Assembly: GCA_905372205.1 (NCBI GenBank)
Contig: CAJPOH010000019.1
Coordinates: 1 to 9,302 of the forward strand
DNA: 9,302 nt
Reading direction: 5' to 3'
Source of the DNA: an uncultured Treponema sp.
GTDB lineage: Bacteria > Spirochaetota > Spirochaetia > Treponematales > Treponemataceae
Below the pieces are notes generated by a model. It saw only the letters and a list, made by a program, of their open reading frames with translations. It ran no database searches and was not told the origin of the DNA. This document shows, piece after piece, positions 1-5,003 of this stretch (the first letter of the stretch is position 1; the number at the start of each line of letters is the position of its first letter). A program made the position numbers and the translations under genes.

Positions 1-2
1 TT

Positions 3-33
3 CATAAATGGCAATTTATACCAAAGTTAAGAA
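3..33. repeat. 31-bp direct repeat, left copy
   Basis: This copy matches 421-451 at 29 of 31 positions, in the same orientation. Each copy opens with a small dyad, ATAAAT-ggca-ATTTAT (4-19 here), and ends in GTTAAGAA. The two copies bracket about 390 bp of gene-free, repeat-rich DNA. They could be ends of a small non-coding repeat element or simply members of a dispersed intergenic family. No transposase lies between them. Confidence 0.7.
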
Positions 34-83
34 TTGCCGTCCGCTAGGACACCATAAATAATAACTCATTCAGAAGGACATAT

Positions 84-208
84 CCACTCGCCTTATTGAA
101 GGGTCTTCACTCGCTCTATCTAAGCCCCTTAGATAAGGCGATCTAAGACCATTAGATAGAACGATCTAAGACCCTTAGATAGGGCGACTAGAACCTCTCG
201 AGCAGAGG
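84..208. repeat. Cluster of dyad-containing 23-bp tandem units
   Basis: Three degenerate 23-bp units lie head to tail at 116-138, 139-161 and 162-184. Each carries its own inverted repeat around CTAAG/CTTAG; the best is ATCTAAG-acc-CTTAGAT at 164-180. An inverted, diverged copy lies at 89-103 and pairs with 126-140 (13 of 15 positions). A small stem, CCTCT-cgagc-AGAGG (194-208), closes the cluster. There are no unique spacers, so this is not a CRISPR array. Its role is unknown; repeated stem-loops could form RNA structure at a transcript end or serve as protein-binding dyads. Confidence 0.7.
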
Positions 209-265
209 CAATACAAATTCCTATTCTTGAGCATAGCTTAAAGCTAATATTCTGAAGTACTGAAC

Positions 266-284
266 GTCGGCAACGCCGACTTTT
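266..284 (+). terminator. GC stem-loop followed by TTTT
   Basis: GTCGGC-aac-GCCGAC is a perfect 6-bp GC-rich stem with a 3-nt loop, followed on the plus strand by TTTT. This resembles a short Rho-independent terminator for plus-strand transcription entering from the left. No plus-strand gene is visible in the window before it, so it may serve a gene outside or be one more repeat-associated stem-loop. On the minus strand, the direction of flgL read-through, it lacks a T-run. Confidence 0.45.
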
Positions 285-289
285 GACTT

Positions 290-340
290 GACTTGAAAAG
301 CACGAAGTGAAAAGCTCGAAGAGACTTGAAAAGCTCGCTA
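290..340. repeat. Degenerate tandem repeat, TGAAAAGC(A/T)CG core
   Basis: Three imperfect copies of a motif with core TGAAAAGC(A/T)CGAAG start at about 294, 308 and 327. The 17-nt stretch at 308-324 recurs exactly at 3533-3549 in the other large intergenic region. That points to a dispersed intergenic repeat family in this genome. Function unknown. Confidence 0.65.
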
Positions 341-376
341 GAGATAAGCCCGTAAGGGAAAAGGAGGGATGGGGTC

Positions 377-410
377 GTAGGGAAAGGGAAGGCTACCGCC
401 CTTTCACTAC
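377..410. repeat. Imperfect inverted repeat downstream of flgL
   Basis: The arms at 377-388 and 399-410 (GTAGGGAAAGGG and CCCTTTCACTAC) pair over 12 positions with one mismatch, leaving a 10-nt loop. It lies 49 bp past the flgL stop in the direction of flgL transcription. The stem could stabilise or end the flgL transcript, but no T-run follows on the minus strand, so a classical terminator is not supported. Confidence 0.4.
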
Positions 411-420
411 AAAACACTCT

Positions 421-451
421 CATAAATGGCAATTTATAGCAAGGTTAAGAA
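421..451. repeat. 31-bp direct repeat, right copy
   Basis: This is the second copy of the repeat at 3-33 (29 of 31 identical, same orientation), with the ATAAAT-ggca-ATTTAT dyad at 422-437. It ends 7 bp past the flgL stop codon, so the dyad would be the first structure in the flgL 3' untranslated RNA. Confidence 0.7.
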
Positions 452-458
452 AAATCCT

Positions 459-1703
459 CTACTTTAGATGATTAAGCAATGATGACTTATAAAGATTTCC
501 CAAAACACTCAAAGAAGCTGAATGAATTGCTTCATACATTTTCAAATCAATTATTGCTTTGGTAAAATCCAAATCTGCTTCTCGAGACTCTGCTTGAGTT
601 ACGTTAAGTGTTTGATTACTAAGACGGGCTAAAACTGCCTCAGCCCTACTATATCTTGCTCCTAGTTCTGTCATCCTTGTTGTAAGAGTGTTAATACTTT
701 CATCAATTGCACCCAGCACTTTTCCACCTAAGGTTTCTTGATCACCTGCAAAAAGAGCATCTCTCATTGTAATTACTGCGTCAAAAAGCGAGCCACCAGA
801 AACACGTGCTGAAGAGGCAATATTGTATGGTGCCTCTCCTTCTTCTTTAATTAAACCTAAATCAAAGAGAACAGAGCTATCACCTTCATCTTGCAACCAA
901 AGCTGATGCGAATCCACAGTTACTAAAGCCAACCCATTGGTAACAGGGTCGAGATGAGCTTTTAATGGAACACCTGAATCATTTATTTTAGAAACAATTG
1001 CATAGATATTATCTCCTTCAGTTAAGTTTATATCCACGCCATCAAGTGATATCACACTATCAAAAGGCACTATGTAGTCTTTAGCATCAACTTCAGAAAA
1101 CAACGATTGCCTCTCTGCCCAAAAAATCCTATTTCCAACATTGTCTGCAAGGATATAATTTTGCTCGTCAGTTTCAACAACCTTAGCTCCTAAAGCTCCC
1201 ACATAACGCACATCAGTGATTACACTTTCATCCGCTCCATATACATTGCCCCAGACAGCTTCAAAGGGCTCTGTAAAACTCTTTGCTCCTGCAAAAACCC
1301 TCACACCATCAGCAGTGGAAGCATTTCCTATTTGTACTAGTTCTTTTAGTAATTCGTCTACTTCATTGGCAGCTTTTTGCAAATCTTGTGCTTGATACAC
1401 ACCATTTGCATTTTGCACTGCAAGAGTCCTGATTCTGTGCATAATCTCCAAAGTGCTATTTATGCTGGACTCCGCTACACTATATTGATCTTGCAATGTC
1501 TTTGCATTTCTTTCAAAACGCTCAAGACGAGCTAAAAATGATTTATATCTAACAGAATGACCTGCAGCTAATGGGTCATCCCTCAATGTTTGAATTTTAC
1601 GTTGAGATTGAATGCTGTTATTTAATTTATGCAGACGAGATTCCTGCTTCCTTATTGCGTAATTACTATCCGTGTGTTGTATATTAGAACTTATGCGTCT
1701 CAT
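459..1703 (-). CDS. flgL: Flagellar hook-associated protein 3 (FlgL, hook-filament junction)
   Basis: FlgL is the second of two junction proteins that join the flagellar hook to the filament; in spirochaetes the filament lies in the periplasm. The 414-aa product shows the flagellin-like layout. It has a helical N-terminal segment (about residues 20-140, with RDDPLAAG at 41-48 and ADGVRVFAG at 131-139), a variable middle, and a helical C-terminal segment (about 340-414, with DLDFTKAIIDLKMYEAIHSA at 377-396). The length is usual for spirochaete FlgL. I chose the ATG at 1703 over an in-frame TTG at 1718, because AGGAGG (1710-1715) sits 6 nt upstream of the ATG and overlaps the codons after the TTG; MRRISSN is also the expected family start. 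A sigma-28-like promoter precedes it. Oddly, no flgK lies upstream and no fliW or csrA downstream, although T. pallidum has these clustered. A flagellin is the alternative, but the length and middle region favour FlgL. Confidence 0.88.
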   Translation of the reverse strand: MRRISSNIQHTDSNYAIRKQESRLHKLNNSIQSQRKIQTLRDDPLAAGHSVRYKSFLARLERFERNAKTLQDQYSVAESSINSTLEIMHRIRTLAVQNANGVYQAQDLQKAANEVDELLKELVQIGNASTADGVRVFAGAKSFTEPFEAVWGNVYGADESVITDVRYVGALGAKVVETDEQNYILADNVGNRIFWAERQSLFSEVDAKDYIVPFDSVISLDGVDINLTEGDNIYAIVSKINDSGVPLKAHLDPVTNGLALVTVDSHQLWLQDEGDSSVLFDLGLIKEEGEAPYNIASSARVSGGSLFDAVITMRDALFAGDQETLGGKVLGAIDESINTLTTRMTELGARYSRAEAVLARLSNQTLNVTQAESREADLDFTKAIIDLKMYEAIHSASLSVLGNLYKSSLLNHLK

Positions 1704-1709
1704 CCTTAT

Positions 1710-1715
1710 CCTCCT
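1710..1715 (-). promoter_or_regulatory. Ribosome binding site deciding the flgL start
   Basis: The minus strand reads AGGAGG followed by ATAAGG and then ATG. The perfect Shine-Dalgarno with 6-nt spacing selects the ATG at 1703. The in-frame TTG at 1718 lies directly 5' of the same AGGAGG and has no separate site of its own. Confidence 0.8.
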
Positions 1716-1737
1716 CAAACGACAATCCTAAAGTGCC

Positions 1738-1765
1738 TTATCGGTATGATATTTATAAGTCTTTA
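1738..1765 (-). promoter_or_regulatory. Sigma-28 (FliA)-like promoter for flgL
   Basis: The minus strand reads TAAAGACT (1758-1765), a 12-nt spacer, then ACCGATAA (1738-1745). The known flagellar sigma-28 consensus is TAAAGTTT-N11-GCCGATAA. The match is 7 of 8 in the -10 element and 6 of 8 in the -35, with a spacer one base longer than ideal. Initiation would fall near 1731, giving a leader of about 28 nt before ATG 1703. An alternative sigma-70-like -10 (TATAAAT, 1751-1757) overlaps the spacer. The position directly upstream of a late flagellar gene supports the sigma-28 reading. Confidence 0.6.
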
Positions 1766-1804
1766 AAATTGAAACCAAAGGCTCCCCCACTCATTAGTAA
1801 TTAG

Positions 1805-1843
1805 TCTTCTATCAATATCTTCTATCAATATCTTCTATCAATA
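1805..1843. repeat. Three perfect 13-bp tandem copies (TCTTCTATCAATA)
   Basis: Copies at 1805-1817, 1818-1830 and 1831-1843 are identical. They lie between the divergent flgL promoter and the epimerase start, just upstream of a plausible -10 for the latter. Perfect short tandem arrays can change copy number by slippage. Here that would alter promoter geometry rather than a reading frame. Confidence 0.85.
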
Positions 1844-1859
1844 AAATAAATATTATGAT
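1829..1859 (+). promoter_or_regulatory. Candidate promoter of the epimerase-like gene
   Basis: TATTAT (1851-1856) and the overlapping TATGAT (1854-1859) are the only good -10 candidates close to the start at 1884. No convincing -35 exists; the expected position falls inside the third 13-bp repeat copy. A small dyad, AATAT-tatg-ATATT (1849-1862), overlaps the -10 and could be an operator. The assignment rests on position and the -10 only. Confidence 0.35.
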
Positions 1860-1883
1860 ATTCTCATACTTAGAGGTTAGAAA

Positions 1884-3404
1884 ATGTGTATAATTTCAAT
1901 TACTGGTTCTACAGGCAACATGGGACGTGAAGTGCTAAAAGCATTTTTAGGAGAAGATAAGTGTGAAATTCGCCTATTATTAAGAAAATCTAAAAAGAAT
2001 GTAAGGCTATCACGTAAACTGTGTACAAAGCATAAAAACATCAAAATCTTTTTTGGCTCTATAACTGATCATCAAACTCTTATTCCATTTATTCAAGGTG
2101 CTTCTTATTGCGTTCATATGGCTGCTCTTATTCCACCACATTCTGATTATAATGAAAAAGAAACTATTGAAACAAATTATTTAGGCACTCAAAATCTAAT
2201 CACTGCCATTATAGAAACAGGTGGAGCTGACACTTGCCACTTCATTCACATAGGTTCTGTAGCTCAATATGGAAATAGGACAAGTCTCCATCCATTTGGA
2301 CGTGTTGGAGACCCTCTCTTGCCCAGTGTTTTTGATGTATATGCAGCGTCAAAAGTTAAAGCTGAGCGTGCTGTTATAGAATCGCCTCTCAAGTTTTGGG
2401 TTTCTCTTAGGCAAACAGGTGTCCTTTATGATGAAATTTTACTAAACAATATGAACGATGGCATTATGTTTCACACTCCGCTAAACTGTCCTATTGAATG
2501 GGTAACAGCAAAAGATAGTGCAATATTGATAAAAAACTTAGTTGATGCAACAGAATCAGGAAAGCTAGAAAAAAAAGACTTTTATAGAAAGGTATATAAC
2601 ATAGGTGGTGGCAAGAAAATGCGTACCACAGGTTTTGAAACTTTAGATGAAGGCTTTCGCCTCATGGGTTGTAGTGTAAAAGATGTATTTTTGCCTGAGT
2701 GGATTGCAAAGCGAAATTTTCATTGTATGTGGTTTTCTGATTCTTATGTTTTGGAAGAGCTTTTTCATTTTCAAAAAACTAGTTTTAGGGAGTTTTTTGA
2801 TAAGCTAAAACATAAGTTTTGGTACTTTCACCTTGCAAAACCTTTTTTAGCCTTAGTGAAGCTCTTTGTTATTAAGCCTCTATTAAAAAATAAAAATGCC
2901 CCTATGTATTGGAAAGAAAATGATAGTGAAAGGTGGGAAGTCTTTTCTAACCCTAAAGGAACGCCCTCCACTAAAAATTGGGAAGATGTAAAGCTACTTT
3001 GTGAAAATATAGACGAAAAGACTAACACAAATATTGATTATGAAAGCCTAAAAAATGGAGATGGTATAAAGCAATTGGATCATGGATATGATGAAACTAA
3101 GCCTGATTCGGCACTCGATATTGAAGATATAAGAAAAGCTGCTCATTTTCGCGGTGGCGAGGTTTTAACTAGCAACATGCAAAAAGGAGACCTATACACA
3201 AAAATAGAATGGAAGTGTCATGAAGGGCATGTCTTTTCTGCAACGCCCTATCTAGTGTTAAAAACTGGTCATTGGTGTCCTGAATGTGCTTCGCCCCCAT
3301 GGAACTTTGGAAAGCAAGCAAAGCACATCCCTTTTTATGCTCAAGTTTATTATGACGATCACAAAGAGAGCGAAGATGATTCTTATGACATTAAGCCATT
3401 ATGA
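1884..3404 (+). CDS. NAD(P)-dependent epimerase/dehydratase-like protein with C-terminal Zn-ribbon domain
   Basis: Residues 1 to about 310 form an extended short-chain dehydrogenase. They show the Rossmann nucleotide loop GSTGNMG (8-14), a strand ending in VHMAALIPP (77-85), a catalytic-type Ser in HIGSVAQYG (S125), and Tyr/Lys in YAASK (Y153, K157). The domain should therefore bind NAD(P) and could act on a sugar-nucleotide or related substrate, which I cannot name. A basic, hydrophobic stretch follows (about 312-336) and may be an amphipathic or membrane-contacting helix. Near the end, WKCHEGHVF...GHWCPEC (443-468) has C445, H449, C465 and C468 arranged like a zinc ribbon, and the protein ends in an acidic tail. 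At 506 aa it is longer than the roughly 300-350 aa of a plain family member. ATG 1884 has AGAGG seven bases upstream. The gene is monocistronic and divergent from flgL. NADH-dependent reductase or isomerase activity is equally possible. Confidence 0.8.
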   Translation: MCIISITGSTGNMGREVLKAFLGEDKCEIRLLLRKSKKNVRLSRKLCTKHKNIKIFFGSITDHQTLIPFIQGASYCVHMAALIPPHSDYNEKETIETNYLGTQNLITAIIETGGADTCHFIHIGSVAQYGNRTSLHPFGRVGDPLLPSVFDVYAASKVKAERAVIESPLKFWVSLRQTGVLYDEILLNNMNDGIMFHTPLNCPIEWVTAKDSAILIKNLVDATESGKLEKKDFYRKVYNIGGGKKMRTTGFETLDEGFRLMGCSVKDVFLPEWIAKRNFHCMWFSDSYVLEELFHFQKTSFREFFDKLKHKFWYFHLAKPFLALVKLFVIKPLLKNKNAPMYWKENDSERWEVFSNPKGTPSTKNWEDVKLLCENIDEKTNTNIDYESLKNGDGIKQLDHGYDETKPDSALDIEDIRKAAHFRGGEVLTSNMQKGDLYTKIEWKCHEGHVFSATPYLVLKTGHWCPECASPPWNFGKQAKHIPFYAQVYYDDHKESEDDSYDIKPL

Positions 3405-3437
3405 TTGTTCTTTACCACTGACTATTTTTAAAGTTAA

Positions 3438-3481
3438 GGAATCGCTGATTAAAGCTAGGAGAGCATTTAATCAGCGATTCC
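3438..3481 (+). terminator. 16-bp perfect stem-loop after the epimerase-like gene
   Basis: Arms 3438-3453 and 3466-3481 (GGAATCGCTGATTAAA and its exact complement) form a 16-bp stem with a 12-nt loop, starting 34 bp past the stop at 3404. Only a weak pyrimidine stretch follows, with no strong T-run. It is the best candidate 3' end of the plus-strand transcript, but could instead protect or process the RNA. Confidence 0.55.
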
Positions 3482-3492
3482 CTCACTTTCTC

Positions 3493-3525
3493 AAGTTGCC
3501 ATAAGTTACGGTTAGATGGCAACTT
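3493..3525. repeat. 9-bp perfect inverted repeat
   Basis: AAGTTGCCA (3493-3501) and TGGCAACTT (3517-3525) are exact complements around a 15-nt loop. An alternative pairing, ATAAGTT/AACTTAT (3501-3507 with 3521-3527), overlaps it, so two mutually exclusive stems are possible. It lies between the two larger convergent stem-loops. Confidence 0.5.
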
Positions 3526-3528
3526 ATC

Positions 3529-3549
3529 GACTTGAAAAGCTCGAAGAGA
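3529..3549. repeat. Single copy of the dispersed TGAAAAGCTCGAAG repeat
   Basis: Bases 3533-3549 are identical to 308-324 in the left intergenic region (17 nt), and the preceding GACT matches the other copies there (290-293 and 323-326). The element sits in the convergent spacer between two stem-loops. It supports a small intergenic repeat family in the same orientation. Confidence 0.6.
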
Positions 3550-3565
3550 AAGATTAAAAATTCAT

Positions 3566-3610
3566 AGGATGCCACTGATTAATTCGCTTTCGAATTAATC
3601 AGTGCATCCT
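3566..3610 (-). terminator. Terminator-like stem-loop of the lipoprotein operon
   Basis: A 20-bp stem with a single bulged base pairs 3566-3586 with 3591-3610 around the tetraloop CTTT. Reading on the minus strand it lies 34 bp past the stop of the last lipoprotein gene and is followed by ATGAATTTTTAATC, a T-rich stretch. This is the best candidate end for the right-to-left operon. It shares CTGATTAA/TTAATCAG with the stem at 3438-3481. Confidence 0.65.
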
Positions 3611-3643
3611 TAAATAGCCAGTGATTATTTTCATCTTAAAATC

Positions 3644-4984
3644 TTACTCTTTCTTTATTGTAAACTCATCTGTTGTGTCGTCATTGAATGTAACTTTTAT
3701 CTTTATGCCTTGTGCTAAACTTCTTGCATCTCTTTTCGATATAACAAAAACATTCCCACGTTTTGGTATATCCCAATATGTACTATTATAAGCTACAAAT
3801 CTTTCAATACTTTTTATGTTTTCACTTGGAATAGGCAAAAATGAAAAATTATTATCTTCATCATGTGATGATATCTTACAAACATCATCTTCTCTATTAG
3901 ATGTTTCAGAAAGATCATCAGATGTTGAAACATCACCATCATAGTATTTAATGCCAGTTATCTTTTTATTTAATGTAGCTTTTGCTTTTAGTTTTACACT
4001 ATATGTTTCCTTAAATGTATCTCCTTCTTCTGGCACTACAACAATCTCAAAGTTTGCTCCATTTCCTGCAATCTTAACAGGATTCCCACCATTGATAGTA
4101 TAAGTGGAAGTTGCTGCATCTAGTTCTAAAGTAGTTGCTATAGTAGTGCCAATGTCAAACTCATGCTCGCAAGTAATTTGTCTTCCATCAATCTTTCCAT
4201 CTTTGTCATTAAATTTGACCTGCTTTATCTTTGTGTTTGGCTCTTTTCTAATGCTAACTTTGAGGGTATATTTTGTGCCAAGTCCTGTATTAGCAACGTC
4301 CACTCCATCTTTAAAAAGATAAAAATCTAATGTTGTTACGTTTCCTGCCTTTGCTAAATTTCCAACTCCTATTCTTTGCTTATCAGCCTTTGGATATGGA
4401 GCTACCTTTCCTTCAATAAAGACAACATCAGTTGGTTCTTTTCCATCAACAAAAATGAAATACTTTCTTTCAGCGTCGATGTGTGAACACTCTAATTCAA
4501 ATAGTTTATCATCACTAGCATTTTTATTCACAACAGTTGCCACACTATAATCTGCAACATAATCAGTGGTAAATCTTAATTCTTTTATTTCTCTCATATC
4601 CACATTTGTTGACTTTCGCCTTATCGTAAGAATATAGACATTTTCTAATCCATCCTTTTCAAGTTTGATGTTTAAGACGTTATCACCTATTTTGCTTAAA
4701 GTGAACTCATAAGTTGGTAAATCAGGGGTAAAATAAACCTTCACCTCAAGATCGACAGAGAATTTAATTTTCACTTTTTCTTCTTCTGTTTCAATTCCAC
4801 CTATAGCCTTGCTAGGAAATTCTTCAAATGTTTTAATACTTGAACCGTCACTAACCTTTAATATTTCAAGTTTTTTCAAAACAGGCTTTTGTTTTTGAGG
4901 TTCTTCACTAGGTTTTGTCTCTTTCCAACTATTGCAAGAAAGCAATAGACTCAGTAAAAATATAAAACCAACTAATTTTTTCAT
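3644..4984 (-). CDS. Putative lipoprotein with tandem cadherin-like beta-sandwich repeats (446 aa)
   Basis: The start MKKLVGFIFLLSLLLSC is a clear lipoprotein signal: two lysines, a hydrophobic run, lipobox LLSC, with C17 as the acylated residue, then a charged Ser/Glu/Pro/Lys linker. The rest looks like four extracytoplasmic beta-rich modules (about 38-123, 134-247, 253-335, 341-446). Several end in Y-x-L-x-I/V type strands such as YTLKVSIRK (239-247), as in cadherin-like beta-sandwich repeats; this is a pattern judgement, not a profile match. Module 253-335 is clearly homologous to residues 236-318 of the upstream 668-aa lipoprotein. ATG 4984 follows AAGGAG with good spacing, 19 nt after the upstream stop. 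It is the last gene of the operon, before a stem-loop. No enzymatic motif is visible. A structural or adhesive envelope role is an inference. Confidence 0.75.
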   Translation of the reverse strand: MKKLVGFIFLLSLLLSCNSWKETKPSEEPQKQKPVLKKLEILKVSDGSSIKTFEEFPSKAIGGIETEEEKVKIKFSVDLEVKVYFTPDLPTYEFTLSKIGDNVLNIKLEKDGLENVYILTIRRKSTNVDMREIKELRFTTDYVADYSVATVVNKNASDDKLFELECSHIDAERKYFIFVDGKEPTDVVFIEGKVAPYPKADKQRIGVGNLAKAGNVTTLDFYLFKDGVDVANTGLGTKYTLKVSIRKEPNTKIKQVKFNDKDGKIDGRQITCEHEFDIGTTIATTLELDAATSTYTINGGNPVKIAGNGANFEIVVVPEEGDTFKETYSVKLKAKATLNKKITGIKYYDGDVSTSDDLSETSNREDDVCKISSHDEDNNFSFLPIPSENIKSIERFVAYNSTYWDIPKRGNVFVISKRDARSLAQGIKIKVTFNDDTTDEFTIKKE

Positions 4985-5003
4985 AATTTTTCTCCTTCAT
5001 AAC

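Noticed and set aside
116..184. Possible CRISPR array
   Set aside because: The 23-bp units are directly adjacent, with no unique spacers and considerable divergence between units. No cas genes are present.
244..432. A 62-codon minus-strand open frame in the left intergenic region
   Set aside because: It is built almost entirely from the repeats at 266-340 and 377-410, has no good ribosome binding site, and its translation shows repeated motifs with no domain. It is more likely an accident of repeat sequence.
3..451. Insertion sequence between the direct repeats
   Set aside because: There is no transposase-like frame, no terminal inverted repeat at the block ends, and 31-bp imperfect repeats are too long and diverged for a fresh target-site duplication.
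3286..3504. A plus-strand 72-codon frame overlapping the 3' end of the epimerase-like gene
   Set aside because: It overlaps the conserved zinc-ribbon coding region in another frame and its end runs through the 3438-3481 stem-loop. There is no Shine-Dalgarno and no recognisable product.
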